Of a stretch of DNA of 64,000 nt, positions 38,483-48,380 are shown in pieces (position 1 is the first letter of the stretch; the number at the start of each line of letters is the position of its first letter). The stretch is from Halomonas sp. A11-A (GTDB taxonomy: Bacteria > Pseudomonadota > Gammaproteobacteria > Pseudomonadales > Halomonadaceae). Location of the stretch: the NCBI RefSeq assembly GCF_003182195.1, contig NZ_QGTM01000016.1, forward strand, positions 1-64,000. The letters run 5' to 3'. The notes under the pieces were generated by a model. It saw nothing but the letters and a program-made list of their open reading frames with translations. It was not told where the DNA came from and did not search any database. The position numbers and the translations under genes were made by a program.

Positions 38483-39399
38483 TGGCGCGTCGGCGTCGCG
38501 GCCTACCGGTCAACGGGGTGCTGCTGCTGGACAAGCCCAAGGGCCTCTCCAGCAACCACGCCCTGCAGCGTGCCCGGCGGCTGTTCCAGGCCCAGAAGGC
38601 CGGTCATACCGGCACCCTGGACCCCATGGCCACCGGGCTCTTGCCGGTCTGCTTCGGTGAGGCGACCAAGTTTTCCGCCCACCTGCTGGCCGCCGACAAG
38701 GTCTACCGTACCCGGGTCGAACTGGGCGCGGTGACCGACACCGGCGACGCCGAGGGCGAGGTGGTCGAACGCTGTGCGGTGCCGCCGCTCACCGCGGCCG
38801 ATGTGGAGGGCGTGCTCGAGCGCTTCCACGGCGAGATCGAGCAGGTGCCGCCGATGTACTCGGCGCTCAAGCATCAGGGGCGCAAGCTCTATGAGCTGGC
38901 CCGCGAGGGCAAGGCGATCGAGCGTGCAGCGCGGCGCGTGACGGTGTATGATGCCCGGCTTCTCGCCTGCGAGGGCGAGGCCTTCGAGCTGGAAGTGAAG
39001 GTCAGCAAGGGCACCTATGTGCGCACCCTGGCCGAGGACATCGGTCGGGCCCTGGGCAGCGGCGCGCATATCAGCGCGCTGCGGCGCTTGGCGACCGGCC
39101 CCTTCACCGCGCAGGGCATGCTGACCCTCGAGGCCCTGGAGGCGCTGCCTGAGCAGGTTGCCCGGGAGGCGACGCTGCTGCCCGTCGACGTGCTGGTCGC
39201 GCACCTGCCGCGACTCGAGCTGGACGTCTCGGCGGCCGCTCGCCTGACCCTGGGTCAGGCGGCGCGTGTCGATGCCTCGGGCATCGCCACCGGCGAGACG
39301 GCAAGACTCTACTGCGATGGGGCCTTCCTGGGCCTCGGCGCGGTAACGGCGCCACAGGAGGTGGCGCCGAAACGGCTGCTGAGCACCGCAGCCGATTGA
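38482..39399 (+). CDS. truB: tRNA pseudouridine-55 synthase TruB
   Basis: 305 residues. TruB makes pseudouridine 55 in the T loop of tRNAs. The catalytic Asp lies in [14 protein letters not shown] (about 40-53); [18 protein letters not shown] and the C-terminal PUA domain (about 250-305) are visible. It starts on the rbfA stop. Confidence 0.97.
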   Translation: MARRRRGLPVNGVLLLDKPKGLSSNHALQRARRLFQAQKAGHTGTLDPMATGLLPVCFGEATKFSAHLLAADKVYRTRVELGAVTDTGDAEGEVVERCAVPPLTAADVEGVLERFHGEIEQVPPMYSALKHQGRKLYELAREGKAIERAARRVTVYDARLLACEGEAFELEVKVSKGTYVRTLAEDIGRALGSGAHISALRRLATGPFTAQGMLTLEALEALPEQVAREATLLPVDVLVAHLPRLELDVSAAARLTLGQAARVDASGIATGETARLYCDGAFLGLGAVTAPQEVAPKRLLSTAAD

Positions 39400-39478
39400 A
39401 GGGAGAAACGCCCGAGACTGCAAATATGCGTGGTCTCACACACTCATCATTCAGGCATATTGCTTACTGGAGAGACAG

Positions 39479-39748
39479 ATGGCACTGACAGCCGAGCAGA
39501 AGTCCGCAATCGTCAGCGAATTTGGTCGCGGCGAGAACGACACCGGTTCCCCCGAAGTGCAGGTAGCCCTGCTGAGCGCCAACATTGATGGCCTGCAGGA
39601 CCACTTCAAGACCAACAAGCAGGATCACCACTCCCGTCGTGGCCTGATCCGCATGGTCAACCAGCGCCGCAAGCTGCTTGACTACCTGAAGCGCAAGGAC
39701 TTCGAGCGCTATCAGGCTCTTATCCAGCGCCTGGGCCTGCGTCGCTAA
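39479..39748 (+). CDS. rpsO: 30S ribosomal protein S15
   Basis: 89 residues, the normal length. S15 binds the 16S rRNA three-way junction early in assembly and often represses its own translation. Conserved: [44 protein letters not shown] and [19 protein letters not shown] site precedes ATG 39479. Confidence 0.99.
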   Translation: MALTAEQKSAIVSEFGRGENDTGSPEVQVALLSANIDGLQDHFKTNKQDHHSRRGLIRMVNQRRKLLDYLKRKDFERYQALIQRLGLRR

Positions 39749-39797
39749 GAAAAGGGTATTTCGTTAACGAAATCCTCCTTTTCTTCAGCTTTTTCGA

Positions 39798-39830
39798 AAC
39801 GGGTAGCTCCCTCAGGGGGCTGCCCGTTTT
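39798..39830 (+). terminator. terminator between rpsO and pnp
   Basis: AACGGGTAGCTCCC and GGGGGCTGCCCGTT form an imperfect stem ending in TTTT. Readthrough and processing between rpsO and pnp is known in E. coli; whether it happens here is not visible. Confidence 0.75.
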
Positions 39831-39945
39831 GCGTCTGGTGGGCGGAAATGTTGCTATCCGGTGGCCGCGGGGCGCGTCAACCCCTAAAATGGCCGCCGAG
39901 TCAAAACGACCCCAACACAGAAAAGTAGATAGGAAGGAAGTCGCC

Positions 39946-42081
39946 GTGAATCCGGTCAAGAAGACATTTCAGTACGGTCGCAGCACCGTCACCCTGGAAA
40001 CCGGGCGCATCGCCCGCCAGGCCACCGGTGCCGTCATGGTCACCATGGACGACACCGTGGTGCTCTGCACCGTGGTGGCGCGCAAGGACGCCAATCCGAG
40101 CCAACCGTTCTTCCCGCTCTCCGTCCACTATCAGGAGAAGACCTACGCGGTCGGCAAGATCCCCGGCGGCTTCTTCAAGCGCGAGGGGCGTCCCACCGAG
40201 AAGGAGACCCTCACCTCGCGGCTGATCGATCGCCCGATCCGCCCGCTCTTCCCCAAGGGCTTCATGAACGAGGTGCAGGTCGTCTGCACGGTGCTCTCCA
40301 CCGACCGCAACCATGACCCGGACATCGCGGCGCTGCTCGGCACCTCCGCGGCCCTGGCCATCTCCGGCGTGCCCTTCAGCGGCCCCATCGGCGCGGCCCG
40401 CGTCGGCTTCAACGAGGAGAAGGGCTACTTCCTCAACCCCACCGTCGAGGAGCTGACCACCTCCGAGCTCGACATGGTGGTGGCCGGCACCGAGAAAGCG
40501 GTGCTGATGGTGGAGTCCGAGGCCAAGGAGCTGCTCGAGGACGAGATGCTGGGCGCCATGCTCTACGGCCACATGGAGATGCAAGTGGCCATCCAGGCCA
40601 TCAACGAGCTGGCCGCCGAGGCAGGCAAGCCGAAGTGGGAGTGGCAGGCACCGGCGGAGAACACCGAGCTCAAGGCCGCCCTGGCCTCCGCGTTCGAGGC
40701 CAAGGTGGGCGAGGCCTACCGCATCACCGACAAGATGGCGCGCCAGGATGCCCTCTCCGCCCTCAAGGAGCAGGCCGTCGAGCAGCTCGCCGGCGAGGAG
40801 GAGGGCAAGTTCGACGCCGACGAGGTCAAGGGCGCCTTCGCCGGCCTCGAGAAGCGGGTGGTGCGCTCCCGGGTGGTCAAGGGCGAGCCGCGCATCGACG
40901 GCCGCGACCATAAGACCGTGCGTCCGCTCTCCATCGAGGTGGGCACCTTGCCTAAGACCCACGGCTCGGCGATCTTTACCCGCGGCGAGACCCAGGCCAT
41001 CGTGGTGGCGACCCTGGGCACCCTGCGCGACTCCCAGCTGATCGAGTCGCTGGAGGGCGAGCGCAAGGACCGCTTCCTGCTGCACTACAACTTCCCCCCC
41101 TACAGCGTGGGCGAGGCCGGCTTCATGGGCGGTCCCAAGCGTCGCGAGATCGGCCACGGCCGCCTGGCGCGTCGCGGTGTGCAGGCCATGCTGCCCGACG
41201 AGGCGGAGTTCCCCTACACCATCCGCGTGGTTTCCGAGATCACCGAGTCCAACGGCTCCAGCTCCATGGCCTCGGTGTGCGGTGCGTCACTGGCGCTGAT
41301 GGACGCCGGCGTCCCGATGAAGGCCCCGGTGGCCGGTATCGCCATGGGCCTGGTAAAGGATGACGACGGCTTCGCCGTGCTGACCGACATCCTGGGCGAC
41401 GAGGATCACCTCGGCGACATGGACTTCAAGGTGGCCGGTTCCTCCGAGGGCGTGACCGCCCTGCAGATGGACATCAAGATCGAGGGCATCAACGAGGAGA
41501 TCATGGAGCAGGCGCTGCAGCAGGCTCTGGAGGCGCGCCTCAACATCCTCGAGCAGATGAACGCGGTGATCGGCCAGAGCCGCACCGAGGTCTCCGAGAA
41601 CGCCCCCTCCATGGCGACCATCAAGATCGACCCGGAGAAGATCCGCGACGTCATCGGCAAGGGTGGCTCCACCATCCGCAAGATCTGCGAGGATACCGGC
41701 GCCTCCATCGACCTGGACGACGACGGCACCGTGCGCATCTACGCCGAGGACAAGAAGGCGGCCAAGGCGGCCATCGACACCGTGCTGGCGATCACCGCCG
41801 AGCCCGAGATCGGCAAGCTCTACCGTGGCAAGGTGGTGCGCATCGCCGACTTCGGCGCCTTCGTCAACATCATGCCGGGCACCGACGGTCTGGTGCACAT
41901 CTCCCAGATCGTGCCGGAGCGGGTCAACGACGTGCGTGACTTCCTCAACGAGGGCGACGAGGTGGTGGTCAAGGTGCTCGACATCGACAACCGCAACCGG
42001 GTGAAGCTCACCATCAAGGAGATCACCCCGGAAGAGAGGGCGGCCTTCGAGGCCGAGGCAGCCGCCGAGCCTGCGCTCTAA
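39946..42081 (+). CDS. pnp: polyribonucleotide nucleotidyltransferase (PNPase)
   Basis: 711 residues. PNPase degrades RNA 3' to 5' using phosphate and belongs to the degradosome. Two RNase PH domains (about 1-220 and 310-550, with [13 protein letters not shown]), then a KH domain ([20 protein letters not shown]) and an S1 domain ([18 protein letters not shown]) are visible. The start is GTG 39946 with AGGAAGGAAG upstream; the frame from 39829 is too long. Confidence 0.98.
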   Translation: MNPVKKTFQYGRSTVTLETGRIARQATGAVMVTMDDTVVLCTVVARKDANPSQPFFPLSVHYQEKTYAVGKIPGGFFKREGRPTEKETLTSRLIDRPIRPLFPKGFMNEVQVVCTVLSTDRNHDPDIAALLGTSAALAISGVPFSGPIGAARVGFNEEKGYFLNPTVEELTTSELDMVVAGTEKAVLMVESEAKELLEDEMLGAMLYGHMEMQVAIQAINELAAEAGKPKWEWQAPAENTELKAALASAFEAKVGEAYRITDKMARQDALSALKEQAVEQLAGEEEGKFDADEVKGAFAGLEKRVVRSRVVKGEPRIDGRDHKTVRPLSIEVGTLPKTHGSAIFTRGETQAIVVATLGTLRDSQLIESLEGERKDRFLLHYNFPPYSVGEAGFMGGPKRREIGHGRLARRGVQAMLPDEAEFPYTIRVVSEITESNGSSSMASVCGASLALMDAGVPMKAPVAGIAMGLVKDDDGFAVLTDILGDEDHLGDMDFKVAGSSEGVTALQMDIKIEGINEEIMEQALQQALEARLNILEQMNAVIGQSRTEVSENAPSMATIKIDPEKIRDVIGKGGSTIRKICEDTGASIDLDDDGTVRIYAEDKKAAKAAIDTVLAITAEPEIGKLYRGKVVRIADFGAFVNIMPGTDGLVHISQIVPERVNDVRDFLNEGDEVVVKVLDIDNRNRVKLTIKEITPEERAAFEAEAAAEPAL

Positions 42082-42113
42082 GCGCCAGGCGCCGAGCGCC
42101 GAGCTGCAAGGTA

Positions 42114-42148
42114 AAACCGCCGCCAGGGACCTGCCCTGGCGGCGGTTT
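42114..42148 (+). terminator. terminator after pnp
   Basis: AAACCGCCGCCAGGG-ACCTG-CCCTGGCGGCGGTTT is a perfect 15-bp stem 32 bp after the pnp stop, followed by GCTGTTTG. Confidence 0.85.
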
Positions 42149-42162
42149 GCTGTTTGTTACCC

Positions 42163-42199
42163 GAAAAAACATGCCCCGGGCATCAATCCCGGGGCATGC
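42163..42199 (-). terminator. terminator after acetyl-CoA acetyltransferase
   Basis: On the minus strand a stem of ATGCCCCGGG and CCCGGGGCAT around a 7-nt loop is followed by GTTTTTTCGGG, a good U-tract. It sits beyond the heptamer array. Confidence 0.85.
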
Positions 42200-42203
42200 T
42201 GTC

Positions 42204-42259
42204 TGGCGCTTGGCGCTTGGCGCTTGGCGCTTGGCGCTTGGCGCTTGGCGCTTGGCGCT
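42204..42259. repeat. tandem heptamer array, eight copies of TGGCGCT
   Basis: Eight exact head-to-tail copies of TGGCGCT (AGCGCCA on the other strand) lie between the thiolase stop codon and its terminator. Single or degenerate copies follow the stop codons of greA, yhbY, infB and pnp, so this looks like local expansion of a recurrent intergenic element. Confidence 0.9.
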
Positions 42260-42260
42260 C

Positions 42261-43436
42261 TTAGCGCTCGATGGCGAGCGCCACCCCCTGCCCACCGCCG
42301 ATGCAGAGGGTGGCGAGGCCCTTCTTGGCATCGCGGGCGATCATCTCGTGCAGCAGGGTCACCAGCACGCGGCAGCCGGAGGCGCCGATCGGGTGGCCCA
42401 GCGCGATGGCACCGCCGTTGACGTTGACCTTGCTGACGTCCCAGCCGAGCTCCTTGTTGACGGAGAGGGCCTGGGCGGCGAAGGCCTCGTTGGCCTCGAT
42501 CAGGTCGAGGTCGTCCAGGCTCCAGCCGGCCTTCTCCAAGCAGCGACGGGTGGCCGGGGCCGGGCCGATGCCCATGATGGCCGGGTCGACGCCGGCGTTG
42601 GAGTAGGCGGTGATGCGCGCCAGGGGCGTAAGGCCCAGCGCCTTGGCCTTCTCGGCGGAGCAGAGCATCACCGCGGCGGCGCCGTCGTTGATGGAGGAGG
42701 CGTTGCCGGCGGTGATGGTGCCGTCCTTCTTGAAGGCGGGACGCATGCCGCTGAGCTTCTCGGCGCTCACCTCGCGGGGGTTCTCATCGGTGTCGAACAC
42801 CACCGGGTCGCCCTTGCGCTGGGGGATCTCCACCGGGACGATCTGGCCCTTGAAGCGGCCTTCCTTGATGGCGGCGGCGGCCTTCTGCTGGGAGGCGGCG
42901 GCGAACTCGTCCATCGCCTCGCGGGTGATGCCGTACTTCTCCGCCAGGTTCTCGGCGGTGATGCCCATGTGGTAGTTGTTGAAGGCGTCCCACAGGCCGT
43001 CATGGACCATGGTGTCCACGGCCTTCCAGTCACCCATGCGCTGGCCGTTGCGCGAGTTGGGCAGCACGTGGGGCGAGGCGGACATGTTCTCCTGGCCGCC
43101 GGCGATGATCAGCTCGGCGTCGCCGCAGCGGATCGCCTGGGCGGCGAGGTGCAGCGCCTTGAGGCCGGAGCCGCACACCTTGTTGATGGTCATGGCGGGC
43201 ACGGCATCGGGCAGGCCGGCCTTGATAGCGGCCTGGCGGGCGGGGTTTTGGCCGACACCTGCGGTGAGCACCTGGCCCATCAGCACCTCGTCCACCTGGT
43301 CGCCGGACACGCCGGTGGTGGCGAGCAGGTCCTTGATCACCAGGGCGCCCAAGTCGCTGGCGGGAATGCCGGCCAGGGAGCCGCCAAAGGCGCCGATGGC
43401 GGTACGACGTGCGGCAACGATCACCACTTCTTGCAT
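42261..43436 (-). CDS. acetyl-CoA acetyltransferase (biosynthetic-type thiolase)
   Basis: 391 residues. It condenses two acetyl-CoA to acetoacetyl-CoA, feeding polyhydroxybutyrate or beta-oxidation. The acylated Cys lies in [14 protein letters not shown] (about 88), the active-site His in [16 protein letters not shown] and the second Cys in [11 protein letters not shown] 43436 ([15 protein letters not shown]) has GGAGA upstream. It resembles PhaA/AtoB; the sequence alone does not choose between them, and no phaB or phaC is nearby. Confidence 0.93.
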   Translation of the reverse strand: MQEVVIVAARRTAIGAFGGSLAGIPASDLGALVIKDLLATTGVSGDQVDEVLMGQVLTAGVGQNPARQAAIKAGLPDAVPAMTINKVCGSGLKALHLAAQAIRCGDAELIIAGGQENMSASPHVLPNSRNGQRMGDWKAVDTMVHDGLWDAFNNYHMGITAENLAEKYGITREAMDEFAAASQQKAAAAIKEGRFKGQIVPVEIPQRKGDPVVFDTDENPREVSAEKLSGMRPAFKKDGTITAGNASSINDGAAAVMLCSAEKAKALGLTPLARITAYSNAGVDPAIMGIGPAPATRRCLEKAGWSLDDLDLIEANEAFAAQALSVNKELGWDVSKVNVNGGAIALGHPIGASGCRVLVTLLHEMIARDAKKGLATLCIGGGQGVALAIER

Positions 43437-43609
43437 GGGAGAGTTCTCCTGAATGGTAGACGACGGGCTTGCGGCCGTGCCGCTCAGCAACGGGGCAGGG
43501 CCGGGTCAGTCCAGCATAGGTGACTCTTGTGCGCCGCGGCAATGCTTCCATGGGCGCAGGGGGAGAAAGCGCGTAGCGAGGAGGGGGCACGTCGGTGAAT
43601 GGTGTCGAG

Positions 43610-43633
43610 GCGGCCGGCGTAGTCGCCGGCCGC
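43610..43633 (-). terminator. stem-loop after panD
   Basis: GCGGCCGGCG-TAGT-CGCCGGCCGC is a perfect 10-bp stem, 16 bp after the panD stop, without a U-tract. The remaining sequence between panD and the thiolase start shows nothing else clear. Confidence 0.55.
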
Positions 43634-43648
43634 GGCCCGCGGGCGAGA

Positions 43649-44029
43649 TCAGGCCATCTGTACCGGGATGGCGTGGCTGGTATGGCTGACCGTGTTGCCT
43701 TCCTGCAGGTAGACCAGCGCCGGCTGGTGGTTCTCGAGCTCCGCCTCGCTGTAGTGGGCGTAGCTGCAGATGATCACGCGATCGCCGGGGCCGGCCAGGT
43801 GGGCGGCGGCGCCGTTGATGGAGATCACCCGGGAGCCCTCCTCGGCGCGAATGGCGTAGGTGGTGAAGCGCTGCCCGTTCTCGACGTTGTAGATCTGGAT
43901 CTGCTCATTCTCGCGGATGCCGGACATGTCGAGGAGCTCGCCGTCGATGGCGCAGGAGCCCTCGTAGTTGAGCACGGCGTGGGTAACGCGGGCCATGTGC
44001 AGCTTGGCCTTGAGCATGATGGTGAACAT
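43649..44029 (-). CDS. panD: aspartate 1-decarboxylase
   Basis: 126 residues. PanD makes beta-alanine from aspartate and self-cleaves to form a pyruvoyl group. The cleavage site Gly24-Ser25 is intact in YEGSCAID, and [14 protein letters not shown] with Lys9 and the [12 protein letters not shown] region match the family. It is the last gene of the panB-panC-panD run. Confidence 0.97.
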   Translation of the reverse strand: MFTIMLKAKLHMARVTHAVLNYEGSCAIDGELLDMSGIRENEQIQIYNVENGQRFTTYAIRAEEGSRVISINGAAAHLAGPGDRVIICSYAHYSEAELENHQPALVYLQEGNTVSHTSHAIPVQMA

Positions 44030-44057
44030 GGACGTGGGGTCCTCCGGGTAGGCTGCC

Positions 44058-44906
44058 TCAGCGCGGCAGGGTCAGGGTCAGGTTGTCGATCAGGCGCGTG
44101 GCGCCGAGCCGGGCGGCTGCCAGCAGCACGGCCTCGCGGGTGGTGGGCGTGACGGGGCCCAGGTCGGCGGCACGCAGCTCGAGGTAGTCCGGCACGAAGC
44201 CGGCCTGCTGCAGGCGGGCATACCCGCGCGCCAGGGTCGGCCCGGTCGCCTCGCCGGCCTCCAGGGCCTCGCGCAGCTCGCCCAGGGTCTGGTAGAGCCG
44301 TGGGGCCACCGCGCGCTGCTCGGCGCTCAGGTAGCCGTTGCGCGAAGAGAGCGCGAGGCCGTCCTCGGCGCGCACGATGGGCACGCCGACGATCTCGATG
44401 GGGAAGTGCAGGTCGGCCACCATGCGGCGGATCACGGCCAGCTGCTGGTAGTCCTTCTCGCCGAAGCAGGCGAAGTCGGGCTGCACCAGGTTGAAGAGCA
44501 TGCCGACGATGGTGGTGACGCCGTCGAAATGGCCGGGGCGCGAGCCACCGCACAGCCCCTCGGTGACCTCGGGGACCGCGATGCGGGTCTGCGCCTCCAG
44601 GGGGCGCGGGTAGACCGTGCTCACCTCCGGGGCGAACAGCAGGTCGCAGCCGGCCGCCTCGAGCCCCGCCTGATCCGCCTCGAGGGTGCGCGGGTAGGCG
44701 TCGAGGTCCTCGTTCGGGCCGAACTGCATGGGGTTGACGAAGATCGTGGCGATCACCACGTCGGCACGCTCGCGGGCCGCGGCGACCAGCGCCAGGTGGC
44801 CGTCGTGCAGATTGCCCATGGTGGGCACCAGGGCGATGCGCTCTCCGCGACGGCGAACGTCGCCCAGCGCCTCGCGCAGGGCGGGAATCTCTCTGAGGGT
44901 GCGCAT
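44058..44906 (-). CDS. panC: pantothenate synthetase
   Basis: 282 residues. PanC ligates pantoate and beta-alanine using ATP. The HIGH-like motif is in [14 protein letters not shown], followed by SIFVNP-like [26 protein letters not shown] and the KMSKS-like [12 protein letters not shown] 44906 starts [14 protein letters not shown]; the upstream frame is antisense-derived. It lies 14 bp after panB. Confidence 0.97.
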   Translation of the reverse strand: MRTLREIPALREALGDVRRRGERIALVPTMGNLHDGHLALVAAARERADVVIATIFVNPMQFGPNEDLDAYPRTLEADQAGLEAAGCDLLFAPEVSTVYPRPLEAQTRIAVPEVTEGLCGGSRPGHFDGVTTIVGMLFNLVQPDFACFGEKDYQQLAVIRRMVADLHFPIEIVGVPIVRAEDGLALSSRNGYLSAEQRAVAPRLYQTLGELREALEAGEATGPTLARGYARLQQAGFVPDYLELRAADLGPVTPTTREAVLLAAARLGATRLIDNLTLTLPR

Positions 44907-44920
44907 TGTGGGCTCCGGAG

Positions 44921-45712
44921 CTAGAAGCAGTGTTCCTCGGCGGGGAAGCGGCGTGCCTTGACGTCCTCGTGGTAGCGCCGGAAGGCGCCCTGGATATCCT
45001 CGGCCTCGGCCATGAAGTTCTTGACGAAGCGTGGCTTGCGGCCGGCGGTGACGTCGAGCATGTCGTGCATCACCAGTATCTGGCCGTCGGTGTCGGGACC
45101 GGCGCCGATGCCGATCACCGGGACGTCGAGCGCCTCGGTGATGGCGCGACCGAGGCTCGCCGGCACGCACTCCAGCAGGATGACCGAGGCGCCGGCCTCG
45201 ACCAGGATGCGGGCGTCCTCGAGGATCTGGGTGGCACGCTCGGCCTCGCGGCCCTGCACCTTGTAGCCGCCCAGCTGGTAGACCGTCTGCGGGGTGAGGC
45301 CCAGGTGGGCGCATACCGGCACGCCGCGGCGGGTCAGCTCGCGGATGCCCTCGGCCATCCACGCCTCGCCCTCGACCTTGACCAGCTCGGCGCCGGCACG
45401 CATCAGCTCGCCGGCATTCTCCAGCAGGCGCTCGGTGCTAGCATTGCCCATGAAGGGCAGGTCGACCATCAGCAGGCTCGCGCCCTTGCCGCGGGCCACG
45501 CAGCGGGTGTGGTAGCAGATCTCCTCGAGCGTCACCGGCAGGGTGCTGGCGTGCCCCTGCAGGACCATCCCTAAGGAGTCGCCGACCAGCAGCACCTCGA
45601 TGCCGGCGTCGCTGGCGGCCCTGGCAAAGGAGGCGTCGTAGGCGGTCAGGCAGCTGAATGACTCACCGGCGCGCTTGAAGGCCTGCAGCGTGCTCAGGGT
45701 GACGGTTTTCAT
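44921..45712 (-). CDS. panB: 3-methyl-2-oxobutanoate hydroxymethyltransferase
   Basis: 263 residues. PanB transfers a hydroxymethyl group from methylene-tetrahydrofolate to ketoisovalerate. Motifs: [50 protein letters not shown] and [21 protein letters not shown]. It is the first gene of panBCD, behind a gap with several GTAAC half-sites. Confidence 0.97.
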   Translation of the reverse strand: MKTVTLSTLQAFKRAGESFSCLTAYDASFARAASDAGIEVLLVGDSLGMVLQGHASTLPVTLEEICYHTRCVARGKGASLLMVDLPFMGNASTERLLENAGELMRAGAELVKVEGEAWMAEGIRELTRRGVPVCAHLGLTPQTVYQLGGYKVQGREAERATQILEDARILVEAGASVILLECVPASLGRAITEALDVPVIGIGAGPDTDGQILVMHDMLDVTAGRKPRFVKNFMAEAEDIQGAFRRYHEDVKARRFPAEEHCF

Positions 45713-45767
45713 GGCGTGCTCTCATCGTTGTGGCAGCAGGGGGCGCAAGGTGAGAGCGTCTCCTGCC

Positions 45768-45832
45768 GGTAACCGTGCTGAAAGTAACCTGCGATTGTTA
45801 CCCGAACCGCCAGGGCGTGTCGATAGGTAACA
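45768..45832. promoter_or_regulatory. cluster of GTAAC half-sites in the folK-panB gap
   Basis: Four related heptamers lie within 65 bp: GGTAACC (45768-45774), AGTAACC (45783-45789), TGTTACC (45796-45802) and GGTAACA (45826-45832). The last two form the same inverted pair as found upstream of the CrcZ-like gene. No sigma-54 promoter with correct spacing was found here. A regulator-binding role is inference. Confidence 0.35.
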
Positions 45833-45846
45833 CTTCCTCGGCGAGA

Positions 45847-46341
45847 TCAGGTCGGCGGTAGCAGCGGTGCCAGCCCTTCGGCCGTCAGGGCGTCGGCCGC
45901 TGCCGCCAGGCGCTCGCCATTCGGCAGCACGAGCTGAGGCGCGAGTTCCAGCAGCGGCATCACCACGAAGGCGCGCTGCCTCAGTTCGGGATGGGGCACG
46001 ACGAGGCGCGGCAGGGCCAGCACGCTGTCATCAAACAGTAGCAGATCCAAGTCCAGGGTGCGGGGCCCCCAGCGGCGCGTACGGACCCGGCGATGTCGCT
46101 GCTCCAGCGCCTGCAGCTGATCGAGCAGCGCCAGCGGTGAGAGACGCGTCTCCAGCAGCGCCACGGCGTTGATGAAGTCGGGCTGGTCCTGAGGGCCGAG
46201 CGGCCGGCTGGCATAGAGGCGGGAAGCGGCAAGGCGGCGGGTCAGCGGCAGGCGGTCGAGCTCCGCGAGGGCCTGCGCGACGTGCCGGTGCGGATCGTCC
46301 AGGTTGCTGCCCAGGCCGATCCAGGCGCGGTGGGGGCTCAT
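45847..46341 (-). CDS. folK: 2-amino-4-hydroxy-6-hydroxymethyldihydropteridine pyrophosphokinase
   Basis: 164 residues. FolK makes the pterin pyrophosphate used by FolP. Conserved: AWIGLGSNLDDP, QPDFINAVALLET, RRWGPRTLDLDLLLFDD and VVPHPELRQRAFVVMPLLEL. ATG 46341 overlaps the pcnB stop as ATGA, so the two are coupled. Confidence 0.97.
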   Translation of the reverse strand: MSPHRAWIGLGSNLDDPHRHVAQALAELDRLPLTRRLAASRLYASRPLGPQDQPDFINAVALLETRLSPLALLDQLQALEQRHRRVRTRRWGPRTLDLDLLLFDDSVLALPRLVVPHPELRQRAFVVMPLLELAPQLVLPNGERLAAAADALTAEGLAPLLPPT

Positions 46342-47747
46342 GCGTTGCCGCTGTCGCCGCCGTTTCCGCCGCGCGGGCCGCGACGGCGACGCTTGCGCTT
46401 GCGCGGGGCGCCGCTGCCGGCGGGGTTGGCGCCCGCCTTGTCGAGCAGGCGCCGCTGCTCATGCTCGTCCGCCTGCTGGAAGGCGGTCCACCAGTCGCCG
46501 AGGCCGGGCTCGATCTCGCCGGCGGCCTCGCGCAGCAGCAGCAGGTCGTAGGCGGCGCGGAAGCGCGGGTGCTCGCGGGTCTGGAAGACGCGGCGGCCAC
46601 GGCGCAGCGGCAGGCGCTGCTGGAGGTCCCAGATGTCGCGCATGGGCAGACTGAAGCGCTTGGGGATCGAGATGTGTTGCAGCTGGCGCGAGACCACCTG
46701 CTGGGAGGCCGCCTGCAGCGCGGGGATCGGCGGCAGGCCCCTGGCCTCCTGCTCGGCCTGGCGCTGCACCACCGGCGCCCAGAGCAGGGCGGCGAACAGG
46801 AACGCCGGGGTGACCGGGCGCTCCTCGGCGATGCGCCGGTCGGTGCTGGCGAGTGCGGCCTCCACCAGGGGCTCGGCCCAGGGCAGGACGTCCATGGCCT
46901 CCGCGGCCGCCGGGAAGAGCATCTCGAAAAGCCCGTAGTGGCGCAGCAGCCGGAAGGTCGCCACGCCATGCCCGGACATGAAGAGCTTGAGGGTCTCGTC
47001 GAACAGCCGGGCCGGCGGAATCTGCAGCAGCAGCGGCGCCAGTTCGTGGATCGGCGCCTCGGTGCTGGGCGCCAGGTGGAAGTCGAGCTTGGCCGCGAAG
47101 CGCACCGCCCGCAGCATGCGTACCGGGTCCTCACGGTAGCGGGTGGCGGGATCGCCGATCAGGCGCAGGGTGCGCGCCTCGATGTCGCGCACGCCATTAG
47201 CGAAATCGTGGATCGAGAAGTCGGCAATGCTGTAGTAGAGCGCATTGATGGTGAAATCGCGGCGCAGGGCATCCTCCTGGATATTGCCCCAGACGTTGTC
47301 GCGCAGCAGCAGCCCCTCGTCGGACTGCTGGGCGATATGGTCGCCGTGATCGTCGCCGGGCTTGCCGCGGAAGGTGGTGACCTCGATCACCTCGCGACCG
47401 AAGCGCACGTGCACGATGCGAAAGCGCCGGCCGATGATCCGGGAGTTACGGAACAGCGCCTTGACCTCTTCCGGCGTGGCGTCGGTGGCCACGTCGAAGT
47501 CCTTGGGCATGCGGCCGAGCAGGGAGTCGCGGATGCAGCCGCCCACCAGGTAGGCCTGGTAGCCGGCATTGTGGAGCCGGTAGAGCACCTTGAGGGCGGC
47601 ATCGCTGAAGTGCTGGCGCGATACCGGGTGCTCCTGGCGGGGAATGATGCGCAGCTCGGGCGTGCCGGCGGCGGCGCTGTCGGGGCCGAAGAGTGACTTC
47701 AGGCGTTCGCCCGGACTCTGCAGGAAACGGGTAAATCCTTTGAACAT
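46338..47747 (-). CDS. pcnB: poly(A) polymerase I
   Basis: 469 residues. PcnB adds 3' poly(A) tails that promote RNA decay. The nucleotidyltransferase head shows YLVGGCIRDSLLGRMPKDFDVATDATPEEV with metal-binding Asp residues, then RRFRIVHVRFGREVIEVTTFRG, DALRRDFTINALYY and REDPVRMLRAVRFAAKL. The C-terminus is Arg/Lys-rich, typical for PcnB. ATG 47747 gives MFKGFTRFLQ; the longer frame extends into the adjacent RNA gene. Confidence 0.96.
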   Translation of the reverse strand: MFKGFTRFLQSPGERLKSLFGPDSAAAGTPELRIIPRQEHPVSRQHFSDAALKVLYRLHNAGYQAYLVGGCIRDSLLGRMPKDFDVATDATPEEVKALFRNSRIIGRRFRIVHVRFGREVIEVTTFRGKPGDDHGDHIAQQSDEGLLLRDNVWGNIQEDALRRDFTINALYYSIADFSIHDFANGVRDIEARTLRLIGDPATRYREDPVRMLRAVRFAAKLDFHLAPSTEAPIHELAPLLLQIPPARLFDETLKLFMSGHGVATFRLLRHYGLFEMLFPAAAEAMDVLPWAEPLVEAALASTDRRIAEERPVTPAFLFAALLWAPVVQRQAEQEARGLPPIPALQAASQQVVSRQLQHISIPKRFSLPMRDIWDLQQRLPLRRGRRVFQTREHPRFRAAYDLLLLREAAGEIEPGLGDWWTAFQQADEHEQRRLLDKAGANPAGSGAPRKRKRRRRGPRGGNGGDSGNA

Positions 47748-47871
47748 GCGTCGATATCGACTCGCGGGGCGGAAAAAGGGTGCGAAAGGGCTTGAGTGTA
47801 GCCGACCCCCGGGAGCTTGCATAGCGCAGCCCCGGCCGGAGCAGGGCGCGGGGAGGCTGGCAGGCAGTGAA

Positions 47872-47903
47872 AGTAGAAGGGGGAGACCGGTTGGCCTCCC
47901 CCT
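47872..47903 (-). terminator. terminator of the CrcZ-like RNA
   Basis: On the minus strand GGGGGAG and CTCCCCC pair (47896-47902 with 47879-47885), with a partly complementary loop, followed by TTCTACTTTC. It lies about 125 bp before the pcnB start. Confidence 0.7.
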
Positions 47904-48369
47904 CAAGTGGTCTTGCAGCGTCCTGCTGCTGGTTCTTCTTCGTGATGGCACATCGCCTTGAATACGCACCACAGTCACCAAGGAGAAGAACAGGCTAGCT
48001 GTGTTGTTGTCCTTGTTGGCGCTCCTGGTGGTAACCGCCTCGTATTCAAAACAATAATCCAACCACGACGGCAGCTGACCTGCCTCCCCCCAGCTTGTTG
48101 GTGTTGTTGCCGGGGGTGCATCTTCGACGGCGATTGTTCTTGTTGTTGGCCGTATTGATGCGTCGCGTCCTGAGTTTCCGGTGCCTCGCGGGGCTTGTTG
48201 TTGTTGGCAAGCGAGGGGACGGGCACGTTACCTGTTGTTCTTGTTGGCTAATCGTGCCTTGCAGCACTGGCCCGCGGAAATTGTTGTTGGCGGTGCGGGC
48301 CTCGTCACTCTGGGCTGCAGCGTTGTTCTTGTTGGGGCAGCCGGTGACTCCGGAACTTGTTTTTCTTGC
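47872..48369 (-). ncRNA. crcZ: CrcZ-like small RNA (Hfq/Crc decoy)
   Basis: About 500 nt between cbrB and pcnB with no credible protein gene. It starts about 12 nt after a sigma-54 promoter -12 element and ends at a GC stem. CA-rich AANAANAA-type motifs occur at 48356-48367, 48322-48333, 48281-48288, 48233-48245, 48194-48207, 48133-48147, 48094-48109 and 48002-48019; 47933-47940 (AAGAAGAA) also fits. Most read CCAACAA(N)AACAA. Six internal ones lie in loops of predicted hairpins. In Pseudomonas, CrcZ lies at exactly this place, is CbrB/RpoN-driven and sequesters Hfq-Crc to relieve catabolite repression. Seen: motifs, promoter, position. Inferred: identity and function. Confidence 0.8.
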
Positions 48370-48380
48370 CAAGGTATATA

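Noticed and set aside
42204..42259. Heptamer array as a CRISPR
   Set aside because: Units are 7 bp and head to tail, with no spacers.
45713..45846. Sigma-54 promoter before panB
   Set aside because: GG and GC dinucleotides are present but none with the required 10-nt spacing and flanking bases.
48002..48368. TTGTTG-rich repeats as a possible CRISPR or simple repeat array
   Set aside because: The units differ in length and are embedded in unrelated hairpins; there are no constant repeats with equal spacers. The CA-motif RNA explanation fits better.
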